Assembly (NCBI GenBank): GCA_035716025.1
Contig: DASTKH010000051.1
Coordinates: 1-55,733 of the forward strand
From: JADGHE01 sp035716025
Lineage (GTDB): Bacteria > Pseudomonadota > Alphaproteobacteria > Rhizobiales > Xanthobacteraceae
Length of the DNA stretch: 55,733 nucleotides
Direction of reading: 5' to 3'
The position numbers were made by a program, and so were the translations under genes. The notes below the pieces were generated by a model. The model was given only the letters and a program-made list of their open reading frames with translations, searched no databases and was not told where the DNA came from. Shown here in pieces: positions 1-8,526 of this stretch (its first letter is position 1; each line of letters begins with the position of its first letter).

Positions 1-2081
1 GTCAGCGCGTTGCCGCCATTGAGCGTCACCGCCTCGGCGCCGATCGCCACGTTCGCGATCGTGAGATTGGCGCCGTTGGCGACCACAGTCCCGCCCGCCG
101 TCGTGCCGAGCGCATTCGCATTGGCAGCAACCAGCGTGCCGCCGGTGATCGTCGTCAGGCCGGTATAACTGTTGTTGCCGCTCAGCGTGAGTGTCCCGTC
201 GCCGATCTTCTCGAGCGGACGCGGACCACCTATCTCAGAGATGTCGCCGGACTGCGTCGCCGCCGCGCCGGCCAGAACCTGAAGCTGGGTGGTGTTGCTG
301 TTCAGGGTGATCGTTGCCGGGTTGTTCACGCCGTCGGCATAATCGATGACGGAACCGAGCGTTGTGATGTTGGCTGCGGCCGTGAGGGCGTTGCCGGCGA
401 GCGAAAGCGTTCCCCCTCCGGCGGCAATCGTCACGTCACCCCCGTAATTTGTCCCGCTCAGGGTGAGGGTGCCGGTATTCGTCTTGGTGAACGACCCACC
501 CGTCAGGTTCGTCAAAGTCAAATTGTTGGCGCCCGTCACATCGATGGTGCTGGCACCCGTGATGGTAACCGTCCGATTCGACGTGAACGTACCGGTGGCC
601 TGGAGCGTCCCTCCGCTCAACGTAAGGGCGCCGGCAGCATCGCCCAGATTGGCGTCCGACGAAACCGCCAATGTGCCTTGCGTGATGGTCGTGCCGCCGG
701 TGTAGGTGTTGCTCGCGGAAAGCGTAATGGTGTTGGCGCCCGTCTTGATGACGCCGCCGGTACCGGTGATGAGGCTGTCGACCGTCGTGTTTGCGACCGT
801 GTTGTCGAGCGTCAGCGTGCCGGTGACGCCCACATTCCCGGTCAATCCATCTGTCGCCCCGCCGAAAATGATGCTGTTGTCGCCGCCGGTGAACGTGATG
901 GCATTCGCGCGCGTTGCGCCATCGCCGGAAAGGCCGCCGGAAACAGATCCCCCGGCCCCCATCGTGACCGTCAAATTCTGGCCGACAATGCCCGTGCCGC
1001 CCGCGCCCGGGCTACCGGCCGCTCCGCCGGCTCCGCCCGCGCCCGCGCCCCCGCCGGCGCCGCCGGTAATGGCTGCGTTCACCGTCACGCTGCCGCCGTT
1101 GGCGAAAATCATGCCAGAGCCGCCGCTGCCGCCCGAGCCGCCATTCTCGAATGGAGCAGTGGAATTTCCGCCGGCGCCGCCGGCGCCGCCGGACACTGCG
1201 GCATCGACGACGATCCCCGTCGCCGCCTGATCGAACTGGACGCCGTGCCCGCCGCCGCCACCCCCGCCGCCGCCCGCGTTATCGGAGTCGCCGCCGGCGC
1301 CGCCGGCTCCTGCGGCAATGGTCTGGTCAATCGTCAGCGAGTCTGTGGTGCCTTGGACGAGCAGGCCGGTACCACCGCCGCCGCCACCGCCGCCATATCC
1401 GAAACCTGTGCTGCTTCCTCCCGCGCCCCCGGCACCACCCGTGATCGCCCCGGCAAGATTCGCCGGCCCCGTAATATTACCCGTGACGACGGCACCGAAG
1501 CCGCCGCCACCGCCACCCCCACCGCCACCGCCCGCACCGTCGGTCCCATCTGTGCCGGCCGTTCCGGTAGAAACTGCCGCCGGAAGCCCCGCGGCGACCG
1601 ACCCATGATCCCCACCTGCGCCACCAGGACCACCGGCCCCCGTTGCTGTGCCGCCCGCCCCTCCCGGGTTTCCGGCACCGCCGCCACCGCCGCCCGAATT
1701 TGGCGCGACGGCATTGCCGCCGGCCGTCCCGGCCCCGGTCGGATTCACGGCGCCGCCGGCCGGACCCTGCCCATTGCCGTTTCCGCCACCGCCGCCCGAG
1801 CCGACACTCCCTCCACCGCCGCCTGAGCCGTTCGCTGCCGCACCGCCGTCTCCGTCGGCCGCGAGCGCTGGGATCGGCATCGTCACCAGGGCGCCGACCG
1901 AAAGGGCAACGAGGCTCGCCACCGGAGCGGTCGCCACCGACACCGTAAAGCCAACGAGCGCGGTGCTTTCGAGCAAAAGACGGCGAATCGGCCGCCAACG
2001 CCTTCTGCAGTCGCCGTCGTTCTGATTGCGGGTTTTGCCAGCAGCCAAAGCAGCCAAGCTTTCGCTTGCGCCAGGAACCAT
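1..2081 (-). CDS. Autotransporter-like glycine-rich surface protein, 5' part only
   Basis: An open frame of 693 codons runs from an ATG at 2081 to the left edge of the window with no stop, so the C-terminus is missing. GGAGGGG lies three bases before the ATG, which fixes this start. Residues 1-35 are a long basic leader, 36-70 are hydrophobic, and an ALA-A signal-peptidase site lies at 72-75; such extended signal peptides are common in autotransporters. Residues 78-380 are low-complexity Gly/Ala-rich blocks. Three passenger-associated (PATR-type) beta-strand repeats follow near 442-473, 528-563 and 621-659, each with a TGTLTLSG or ITLSASNTYTGGT core. This predicts a secreted or surface-displayed beta-helix passenger. 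The outer-membrane barrel that would prove an autotransporter lies outside the window. The GC-rich repeats also open proline-rich frames on the opposite strand, which I treat as shadows. Confidence 0.8.
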   Translation of the reverse strand, partial: MVPGASESLAALAAGKTRNQNDGDCRRRWRPIRRLLLESTALVGFTVSVATAPVASLVALSVGALVTMPIPALAADGDGGAAANGSGGGGGSVGSGGGGGNGNGQGPAGGAVNPTGAGTAGGNAVAPNSGGGGGGAGNPGGAGGTATGAGGPGGAGGDHGSVAAGLPAAVSTGTAGTDGTDGAGGGGGGGGGGGFGAVVTGNITGPANLAGAITGGAGGAGGSSTGFGYGGGGGGGGTGLLVQGTTDSLTIDQTIAAGAGGAGGDSDNAGGGGGGGGGHGVQFDQAATGIVVDAAVSGGAGGAGGNSTAPFENGGSGGSGGSGMIFANGGSVTVNAAITGGAGGGAGAGGAGGAAGSPGAGGTGIVGQNLTVTMGAGGSVSGGLSGDGATRANAITFTGGDNSIIFGGATDGLTGNVGVTGTLTLDNTVANTTVDSLITGTGGVIKTGANTITLSASNTYTGGTTITQGTLAVSSDANLGDAAGALTLSGGTLQATGTFTSNRTVTITGASTIDVTGANNLTLTNLTGGSFTKTNTGTLTLSGTNYGGDVTIAAGGGTLSLAGNALTAAANITTLGSVIDYADGVNNPATITLNSNTTQLQVLAGAAATQSGDISEIGGPRPLEKIGDGTLTLSGNNSYTGLTTITGGTLVAANANALGTTAGGTVVANGANLTIANVAIGAEAVTLNGGNAL

Positions 2082-2519
2082 AGACCCCTCCTCGCACCTT
2101 AGCGGCATTGCGGCTATGTTGCTGTGCTTAACAAGCCATATTCCTGCCGACAATCCCCCGCACCCCCGACACAAAACCGCCAAACCGGTTTTTCGTGGGA
2201 CAGCAAACGCCCAAATAATCAAGGTCTTACAAGAAACTCCGGATGTGACGGAAAAGATTGCCAGGCGCACGAATCCTTTTTGGTCGCGGGAATGCCGCCG
2301 TTAAGTGCTTTTTTGGCAACAGATCGGGTTATCTCGCTGCAACCAAACGATGGCTCGCCCTTGGGGGCGAAAGGATTGGCGTAAGCTTGCGGGCTGCGAA
2401 CAGCGCTTTCGAATTTCTCAAAAGCGAATCGCTGCGGAAGGTTGAAAGCCGCGCCGGCTTCGCTACGCTGCCCGCCCATTCCGCCGCTTGTTTCGACCGC
2501 CCCTTGCGAAACGCTTCTG
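2082..2519. other. Intergenic region between divergent genes
   Basis: About 440 bases separate the autotransporter-like gene from the ThDP decarboxylase gene. It is more A+T-rich than the flanking genes and must hold the divergent promoters. It contains a perfect ten-base palindrome, AAACCGGTTT, at 2182-2191 and several A/T tracts near 2230-2340. I cannot place a convincing -35/-10 pair, and the short open frames here have no coding features I can defend. Confidence 0.5.
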
Positions 2520-3050
2520 ATGGCCCCTGAAATTTCCCCCACGCCCTGGGCTGCCGCCATTTTCGCGACGCTTCAGCGGCACGCTGTGAGCCTTGTCGCC
2601 TACGTCCCGGATGCCGGGCACGCCGAACTGATCCGCCGGGCGGAGGCCGACAACGCCATGCGGGCGGTGCTGCTCACCTCCGAAGAAGAAGGTGTCGGGC
2701 TTCTCGCGGGCGCGTGGCTCGGCGGCCGGCGCGGCGTCTTGCTCATGCAGTCGAGCGGGGTCGGCAACTGCATCAACATGCTTTCGCTCGTGCGCACCGC
2801 CCCCTTCCCGTTTCTCGCGCTGGTGACGATGCGGGGCGAGTTCGGCGAATTCAACCACTGGCAGGTGCCGATGGGCACGGCCACGCCGGATGTGCTGCGC
2901 GCGATGGGACTGCGCATCCTGCGCGCCGATTTCCCCGACGAAGTGACACCCGTGATGGAGGCCGCCGCCCAGCAATGCTATGCGGGCGGCACGGCCACGG
3001 TCGTGCTCCTTTCCCAGCGGCTCATCGGCGCAAAGGCTTTCGCGAAATGA
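2520..3050 (+). CDS. ThDP-dependent decarboxylase, alpha (pyrimidine-binding) subunit, sulfo/phosphonopyruvate decarboxylase-like
   Basis: This 176-residue protein matches the N-terminal (PYR) domain of two-subunit ThDP decarboxylases such as sulfopyruvate decarboxylase ComD. It has YVPD near residue 24, the SEEEGVG segment carrying the glutamate that activates the cofactor, LLMQSSGVGN, and GEFNHWQ. The start is the ATG at 2520; a longer frame from 2442 would add an atypical, unconserved-looking leader. The beta subunit begins ten bases after the stop, so the two are almost certainly one transcript. The likely reaction is decarboxylation of a 2-oxo acid, but the substrate cannot be read from sequence. 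No coenzyme M genes are nearby, so a role in coenzyme M synthesis is unlikely. A paralogous pair lies at 51444-52606. Confidence 0.82.
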   Translation: MAPEISPTPWAAAIFATLQRHAVSLVAYVPDAGHAELIRRAEADNAMRAVLLTSEEEGVGLLAGAWLGGRRGVLLMQSSGVGNCINMLSLVRTAPFPFLALVTMRGEFGEFNHWQVPMGTATPDVLRAMGLRILRADFPDEVTPVMEAAAQQCYAGGTATVVLLSQRLIGAKAFAK

Positions 3051-3060
3051 GGAGCACGGG

Positions 3061-3648
3061 GTGACCGAAAAAAGGCTGAACCGCCGCGACGTGGTGGCCC
3101 GGCTCGTGGCCGGGCGGGACGAAACGGTCGTGATCGCCGGGCTCGGCGCAACGACCTATGACCTTGCCGCGGCGGGAGACCACCCGCGCAATTTCTATCT
3201 CTGGGGCGCCATGGGCGGCGCCGCCATGATGGGACTGGGGCTCGCGCTCGCCCAGCCCGCGCTTCCGGTGCTCGTGATCACCGGCGACGGCGAAATGCTG
3301 ATGGGCCTCGGTGCGTTCGCCACGATCGCCCTGCACAATCCCAGAAATCTCACGATCGCCGTTCTCGACAACGAGTCCTATGCGGAAACGGGCGGCCAGA
3401 AGACCCACACGGCCTATGGCACCGATCTCGCGGCGGTTGCGAAGGCGTGCGGAATTGCCGACGCGATGACCTTGCGCCGCCTCGAAGAGGTCGATCTTCT
3501 CGCTGTGCGCGCGCATGCCTTGAGCGAGGGCACGACCGTTGCAGCCATTAAGATCGCACCCGGCGAACTGCCGAAGGTTCTGCCGCCGCGCGACGGTGGC
3601 TTCATGACCAACCGCCTGCGCGGCGCGCTCGGCTTTCCGCCGATGTGA
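3061..3648 (+). CDS. ThDP-dependent decarboxylase, beta (diphosphate-binding) subunit
   Basis: This 195-residue protein is the ThDP diphosphate-binding domain that completes the preceding subunit. The cofactor motif is plain: GDGEMLMGLG followed by the asparagine of VLDNESYAETGGQ about 25 residues later, which binds Mg2+ and the diphosphate. FYLWGAMGG upstream of it is also typical of the ComE/phosphonopyruvate-decarboxylase group. The GTG at 3061 is the chosen start because it gives the usual family N-terminus; an ATG at 2980 would overlap the alpha gene by 71 bases. It is transcribed with the alpha gene and probably with the CoA-transferase gene 49 bases downstream. Confidence 0.82.
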   Translation: MTEKRLNRRDVVARLVAGRDETVVIAGLGATTYDLAAAGDHPRNFYLWGAMGGAAMMGLGLALAQPALPVLVITGDGEMLMGLGAFATIALHNPRNLTIAVLDNESYAETGGQKTHTAYGTDLAAVAKACGIADAMTLRRLEEVDLLAVRAHALSEGTTVAAIKIAPGELPKVLPPRDGGFMTNRLRGALGFPPM

Positions 3649-3697
3649 GGCGGATCGTCCGTCAGACTGTCTGTCTCGTTTCCCATCGGAGCGTGCG

Positions 3698-4918
3698 TTG
3701 TATTCCCTGCTCGCCGGATTGCGAATTATCGAGGGGGCCTCTTTCATCGCCGCGCCCTCGTGCGGGCTGCATCTTCTGCAGCTCGGGGCCGAGGTCATCC
3801 GCTTCGACATGATCGGCGGCGGTCCCGATTTCCATCGCTGGCCGCTTGCGGCCTCCGGCGCGAGCCTCTACTGGGAGGGGCTCAACAAGGGCAAGAAGTC
3901 GGTCGCGCTCGATCTGTCGCGGCCGGAAGGGCGCGAGCTTGCGGTGGCGCTCGCGACCGCTCCCGGCGAGAACGCCGGAATCTTTCTCACAAACTTCCCG
4001 CCCGAAGGTTTTCTGAGCCATGCGCGGCTCGCGAAAAAGCGTCCCGATCTCATCAGCGTGCGGGTGATGGGCTGGCCGGACGGCACGACCGCGGTCGACT
4101 ACACGGTGAACTGCGCGGTCGGGCTGCCCTCGCTGACGGGCCCCGCCGAGTCCATCGAACCGGTGAACCATGTGCTTCCGGCCTGGGACCTGCTCACCGG
4201 CGCAACGGCAGCCTTCTCGCTGCTCGCGGCCGAGCGGCATCGCCGCCTGACGGGTCAGGGTCAGGAAATCCGCGTGCCGCTCGGCGACGTCGCAATGGCA
4301 ACTCTCGGACATCTCGGGCAGATCGCCGAAGTGGTGGCGGCCGGCGCCGACCGGCCGCGGCTGGGGAACGAGCTGTTCGGCGCGTTCGGCCGCGATTTCC
4401 TCACCCAGGACGGCAAGCGCGTGATGATCGTCGCCATCACGCCGCGGCAGTGGACGGGACTTCTGAAGGCGCTCGGGATCGCTGAAGCGGCCGCGGCGAT
4501 CGAGGCCGAGCTCGGCGTGTCCTTCGCGCGCGACGAGGGCCTGCGCTTTGCGCACCGGCACCGGCTTTTTCCGCTCGTCGAAGCCGCGGTGGCGCAGCTT
4601 TCGCGCGAGGCCCTGGCGGCGCGGCTCGACGCCAACGATGTCTGCTGGGGCCCGTACCGCACCTTGAGCGAGGCGCTGCGGGAAGACCCGCGCCTGTCTC
4701 CGGCGAACCCCCTTTTTTCCCCGGTTGCCCATCCGAGCGGCCTCAGCTATCCGACGCCCGGCCCGGCTGCGACCTTCACGGGAATGCCGCGCGGTGCATC
4801 CGTCCGCGCGCCGCGACTCGGCGAACACACCGACGAGGTGCTGGCCGCCCTGCTGGCCTTGCCCGATCACGAAATCGCGCGCCTGCACGATGCGGGAATC
4901 GTGGCCGGGCCGACTTGA
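3698..4918 (+). CDS. Family III CoA-transferase (CaiB/BaiF type)
   Basis: This 406-residue protein belongs to the formyl-CoA transferase/CaiB fold that moves CoA between carboxylic acids. It opens with the usual LAGLRIIE and later has GLNKGKKSVALDLS. Asp164 in LPAWDLLTGATAAF sits where the catalytic aspartate that forms the acyl anhydride lies in this family. The start is a TTG at 3698, giving the expected MYSLLAGLRI N-terminus; no better ATG is available. It follows the ThDP decarboxylase genes on the same strand, which suggests a joint catabolic path for an oxo or hydroxy acid in which CoA activation is one step. The substrate is unknown. Confidence 0.85.
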   Translation: MYSLLAGLRIIEGASFIAAPSCGLHLLQLGAEVIRFDMIGGGPDFHRWPLAASGASLYWEGLNKGKKSVALDLSRPEGRELAVALATAPGENAGIFLTNFPPEGFLSHARLAKKRPDLISVRVMGWPDGTTAVDYTVNCAVGLPSLTGPAESIEPVNHVLPAWDLLTGATAAFSLLAAERHRRLTGQGQEIRVPLGDVAMATLGHLGQIAEVVAAGADRPRLGNELFGAFGRDFLTQDGKRVMIVAITPRQWTGLLKALGIAEAAAAIEAELGVSFARDEGLRFAHRHRLFPLVEAAVAQLSREALAARLDANDVCWGPYRTLSEALREDPRLSPANPLFSPVAHPSGLSYPTPGPAATFTGMPRGASVRAPRLGEHTDEVLAALLALPDHEIARLHDAGIVAGPT

Positions 4919-4926
4919 CCGCCGCA

Positions 4927-5670
4927 CTACAGGACCGCGCGCGCCACCAGATGCGCACCGAGCGCCAGCAGTCCGAAGAAGAACCACCGTCGGAACGCGG
5001 CGGGGCTGATGCGCTGCCGGATCGCCTGCCCGGCAACCATTCCCGCTATGGCGGGAAGCACCGCCAGTAGGGACGCTCCGGCGAGCGCATGCGGCAGCGC
5101 GCCGGCAACCCCGAGAGCGGCGGCGAGAGCCAGCGTCGACACTGTGAACGAAATGCCCAGCGCCTGGACAAGTTCGTCGCGCGCGAGCCCGATCGCCTGG
5201 AGATACGGACCCGCGGGGAGCACGAACACCCCGGTTGCCGCGGTGATAAGGCCGGTCACGATGCCGACGGTCGGTGCAAGCCAAACTTGCGCCCTTTTCG
5301 GCGCCGACAGGCTGAGTGGACTGAGGCCAAGAACGGCGTAGGCCATCAACGCCAGGCCGAGCCCGGCAGTCGCCCGCGCATCCGGCTGGATCAGAAAGGC
5401 CGCGCCCCCGAGCGCGCCTGCCCAGATGCCCAGTAACATCGTGGCCATCCGGCGCAGCAGCGGCCAGAAACTCGGACCCACGACGGCCTGCCAGATATTG
5501 GTGGCGAGCGAGGGCACGAGAAGAATGGCGGCCGCCTGCACCGGCGGAAGCGCCAGGCTCAGGAGGCCCATGGCGACCGTCGGCAGTCCGAGCCCGATCA
5601 CGCCTTTGACGAAGCCTGCGACAAGAAAGGCAAGCAGGATCATGGAGGCGAGCGAAACGATATCGTCCAT
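4927..5670 (-). CDS. TauE/SafE (TSUP) family membrane transporter
   Basis: This 247-residue protein is hydrophobic throughout, with about seven or eight membrane segments. The N-terminal GFVKGVIGLGLPTVAMG is the hallmark first repeat of the TSUP family, and a related pattern (VGIVTGLITAATG) recurs in the second half, as expected from the internal duplication. Members export or import small sulfur- or carboxylate-containing anions such as sulfite, sulfoacetate or 2-oxo acids. It converges on the CoA-transferase gene with eight bases between stops. Export of an acid from the neighbouring decarboxylase/CoA-transferase path is possible but unproven. Confidence 0.85.
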   Translation of the reverse strand: MDDIVSLASMILLAFLVAGFVKGVIGLGLPTVAMGLLSLALPPVQAAAILLVPSLATNIWQAVVGPSFWPLLRRMATMLLGIWAGALGGAAFLIQPDARATAGLGLALMAYAVLGLSPLSLSAPKRAQVWLAPTVGIVTGLITAATGVFVLPAGPYLQAIGLARDELVQALGISFTVSTLALAAALGVAGALPHALAGASLLAVLPAIAGMVAGQAIRQRISPAAFRRWFFFGLLALGAHLVARAVL

Positions 5671-5809
5671 GCCGGAGAGCCATGGGACCTTGGCCTGCGA
5701 GACTCAAGACGGCGCCGGCCGAAGCGTCGGTCGGTCTGGCGAGACAGTGCGGCGCGCCTTGATCCGGCCACGCCGCGCGCATACAAGCACGGCGCCGAAT
5801 AGAACCGTG

Positions 5810-6958
5810 ATGCGTGCCATGCGGACTGCCGCGCGCGCCAGCGAAAAGGCGCAGCCGCTTCTGCGGCCCGCCCGCCCGGAGGACGTTCCGGCGCTGCTTG
5901 CGATCGAACGGCGTACCTTCAAGACCGACCGCCTGTCCGCACGCAGCCTGCAAAAACTGCTGCATTCCCCCTCGTCATGCCTGATCGTCGCCGAACTTCT
6001 CGGCGCAGTGGCCGGCTACGCCGCGGTGCTGTTTCGCGCCGGCAGTTACTCCGCGCGGCTGTACTCGATCGCGGTCGATCCGGCCTGTGCGCGGCAGGGC
6101 ATCGGCTCCGCGCTGCTCGATGCAGCCGAGGCCGAGGCGCTCGCGCGCGACTGCCTGTTCATGCGCCTCGAAGTGGGCACGGGCAATCGCCGAGCCGCCC
6201 GTCTGTACGCACAGGCGGGCTACCGCGAGATTGCCCGCATTCCCGCCTATTACGGCGACGGGTCCGACGCGTTGCGGCTTGAAAAATGGCTCGCCTCGCG
6301 GGCCAACCGCCTGATGCCGCCGCCGCCATATTTCCACCAGACGACGGATTTCACGTGTGGGCCGGCCTGCATTATGATGGCGATGGCGTGGGCGGGGCTG
6401 CCGATCGAGGCCGGACCGGCCCTCGAATACAAGCTCTGGCGGGAAGCAACGACCATTTTCATGGCCTCCGGCCTCGGCGGCTGCGGTCCGTTCGGTCTTG
6501 CCGTGACCTTGAAGCGGCGTGGTCTCGATCCGGAAGTCCATGTAAGCCACCCGGGACCTTACTTCCTGGACGGCGTCCGCTCGCAGGAGAAACGCCGGGT
6601 GATGGGCGTCGCCCAGGCCGAGTTCCGGCGCGAAGCCGAGAGTCTCGGCATCCCGGTCCATCTCGAACCGCTCGACCTGGACTCGCTCTGCCGCGCGCTC
6701 GACTCCGGCGCATGCGCCATCGTCCTGGTGACCGGCTATCACCTGTCGCGCGGACGGGTGCCGCATTGGGTGTTCGTCTATGGCCACGCCGAGCGCCGCA
6801 TCCTCCTGCACGACCCGGAGGCCGAGCGGGACGAGGCTGGCCGCCCGAAGCCCTCCGAGGGCTGGGCGGTTCCGGAGGGCCTCTTTCAGCGGATGAGCCG
6901 CACCGGCGCCGACGAGTTGCGCGCCGCCATCGTGATCCGGAAAGGACGAATACAATGA
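5810..6958 (+). CDS. GNAT acetyltransferase fused to a C39-peptidase-like domain
   Basis: This 382-residue protein has two domains. Residues about 16-160 are a RimI-like GNAT domain with the acetyl-CoA loop ARQGIGSALL (94-103) and the LYAQAGY C-terminal motif. Residues about 172-382 resemble papain-fold C39 peptidases: Gln177 and Cys183 in QTTDFTCGPAC match the oxyanion glutamine and catalytic cysteine, and the later VPHWVFVYG plus a DPEAERD segment supply the likely histidine and aspartate. The start is ATG 5810, or ATG 5819 in the same frame. The stop overlaps the next start codon as ATGA, so translation is probably coupled to the RimK-like gene. The pair is widespread in Proteobacteria and has been predicted, in comparative-genomic work on ATP-grasp amidoligases, to make or modify peptides; the substrate is unknown. 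Confidence 0.85.
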   Translation: MRAMRTAARASEKAQPLLRPARPEDVPALLAIERRTFKTDRLSARSLQKLLHSPSSCLIVAELLGAVAGYAAVLFRAGSYSARLYSIAVDPACARQGIGSALLDAAEAEALARDCLFMRLEVGTGNRRAARLYAQAGYREIARIPAYYGDGSDALRLEKWLASRANRLMPPPPYFHQTTDFTCGPACIMMAMAWAGLPIEAGPALEYKLWREATTIFMASGLGGCGPFGLAVTLKRRGLDPEVHVSHPGPYFLDGVRSQEKRRVMGVAQAEFRREAESLGIPVHLEPLDLDSLCRALDSGACAIVLVTGYHLSRGRVPHWVFVYGHAERRILLHDPEAERDEAGRPKPSEGWAVPEGLFQRMSRTGADELRAAIVIRKGRIQ

Positions 6959-8415
6959 CCGGCTGGGTGATCCTGGTGGATCAGCCGAAAGACCTGCCAA
7001 ACGCCGACACTCCCCACAAAGTCATCTCGACCAGCGACTATCTCGCGCGGCCCAGACTGTTCGACATGGGACGGCCGAAGATCGTCAATCTGTCACGGTC
7101 CTACGCCTACCAGTCGAAGGGCTATTACGCCTCGCTGCTCGCGGAGGCGCGCGGGCACCGGGTGATCCCGACCGTCGAGACGATGCTCGAACTGCGCGAG
7201 GTCAAGCTCTATGAGCGCGCCTTGCCTGAGCTCGAAACCGAGCTCAACCGCTGTGCCCGCCGTGCGGACTTCCAGCCGGAGGCCGAGACGAAGCTGCTCG
7301 TCTGCTTCGGCATCGCGCGTGATCCGCGCTTCGAAGCCTTCGGCCGCCTGCTGTTCGATTGGTTCCGCTGCCCGGCCCTCGAGGTGACGATCGAACCCGG
7401 CGACTGGCTGTCGATCGAGCGCATCCGGCCCCGGACGCTCACCAGGCTTGCGAACGGCGAGGCGGGGTTCCTGCGCGATTGCCTGCACCAGCACACAAAG
7501 CGCGAATGGCGCAACCCGCGCGCCCGCACGGTCGCCAAATACGATCTCGCCGTGTTGCACGACCCGAACGAGAAGATGCCGCCCTCCTCGGTGGCCTCCA
7601 TGAAGCATTTCGCCCGCATTGCCGAGCGTCTGTCGGTCGATGTCGAGCCGATCACCCGGCGGCAACTCGACGAGCTTGCCGAATACGACGGCCTGTTCAT
7701 CCGCGAAACGACCTCGATCGACAACCACACCTACCGCTTTGCAAGGCGCGCCTGGCAGGAGGGCATGCCCGTCATCGACGACCCGATGTCGATGATCCGC
7801 TGCACCAACAAGGTGTTCCTGATGGAGCTCCTGGGGGCCAATCGGGTGCCTATGCCGCAGACGCTGATGCTGGCCGACATGGCCGACCTGCCGCGCGCCG
7901 CCGATGCGCTCGGCCTGCCGCTCGTCGTCAAAATCCCGGACGGGTCGTTCTCGCGCGGCGTCCACAAGGTCTCCAGCATGGAGGAATTTCGCCGGCTGGC
8001 CGAGGAGCTGTTCGAGGAAACGGACCTCCTGCTCGCGCAGAAATTCCTGCCCACCGAGTTCGACTGGCGCGTCGGCGTGCTCGCCGGCGAACCGCTGTTC
8101 GTGTGCCAGTACCGGATGGCGCGAGGACACTGGCAGATTTTCAAGCATCGGCCGGACGGCTCCGCGCGCGAAGGCGGATTTCGCGCTTTTGGGCTGGACC
8201 AGGCGCCTCCCGCCGTGATCGAGACCGCCGTGCGGGCCGCAAAACCGATCGGCGACGGCTTCTACGGCGTGGATCTCAAGGAGACGGACGCCGGCCTCTT
8301 CGTTATGGAGGTCAATGACAATCCGAACCTCGACCATGGGGTCGAAGACGCCGTCGGCAAGGACGAGATTTGGACCCGGTTGCTGCGCTGGTTCATCGAC
8401 CGCTTTGCGCAATAG
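6955..8415 (+). CDS. RimK-family ATP-grasp ligase with N-terminal RimK-like (RLAN) domain
   Basis: This 486-residue protein begins at the ATG overlapping the previous stop (ATGA at 6955-6958). Residues 1 to about 190 form the extra N-terminal domain typical of this family (WVILVDQPKDLP at the start and SRSYAYQSKGYYASLLAEARGH). The rest is an ATP-grasp module: ETTSIDNHTYRFA and CTNKVFLMELL, the phosphate-binding loop near DGSFSRGVHKV, and the metal-binding EVNDNPNLDHG near the C-terminus. ATP-grasp enzymes of the RimK group add amino acids such as glutamate to peptides through an acyl-phosphate. With its partner, which carries an acetyltransferase and a papain-like cysteine protease domain, it looks like a peptide tagging or maturation unit. 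Confidence 0.87.
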   Translation: MTGWVILVDQPKDLPNADTPHKVISTSDYLARPRLFDMGRPKIVNLSRSYAYQSKGYYASLLAEARGHRVIPTVETMLELREVKLYERALPELETELNRCARRADFQPEAETKLLVCFGIARDPRFEAFGRLLFDWFRCPALEVTIEPGDWLSIERIRPRTLTRLANGEAGFLRDCLHQHTKREWRNPRARTVAKYDLAVLHDPNEKMPPSSVASMKHFARIAERLSVDVEPITRRQLDELAEYDGLFIRETTSIDNHTYRFARRAWQEGMPVIDDPMSMIRCTNKVFLMELLGANRVPMPQTLMLADMADLPRAADALGLPLVVKIPDGSFSRGVHKVSSMEEFRRLAEELFEETDLLLAQKFLPTEFDWRVGVLAGEPLFVCQYRMARGHWQIFKHRPDGSAREGGFRAFGLDQAPPAVIETAVRAAKPIGDGFYGVDLKETDAGLFVMEVNDNPNLDHGVEDAVGKDEIWTRLLRWFIDRFAQ

Positions 8416-8526
8416 CCCGCACACCGCGCAGAAAAGCGTGGACGGGACGGGCCGGGGCCTGTCGCGCGATGTTGCGTTGCGCGTTTGTGCGCTATAGGAC
8501 GGCAAATCCACGCAAGCGAGGCCGCC

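Noticed and set aside
463..2025. Several proline- and alanine-rich open frames on the plus strand
   Set aside because: They are the complement of the glycine codons of the autotransporter-like gene, which has a signal peptide, a ribosome-binding site and PATR-type repeats. The plus-strand frames have none of these.
2520..3648. Genes for coenzyme M synthesis (comDE)
   Set aside because: No comA, comB or comC is nearby, a second paralogous pair exists in the window, and coenzyme M is rare in bacteria. I therefore give only the general ThDP decarboxylase call.
3662..5965. A 767-codon open frame on the minus strand across the CoA-transferase and TSUP region
   Set aside because: It is antisense to the CoA-transferase gene and in another frame from the TSUP gene, both of which have clear motifs. 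Its translation is Arg/Ala/Gly-rich and without recognisable domains, as expected of a GC-rich shadow frame.
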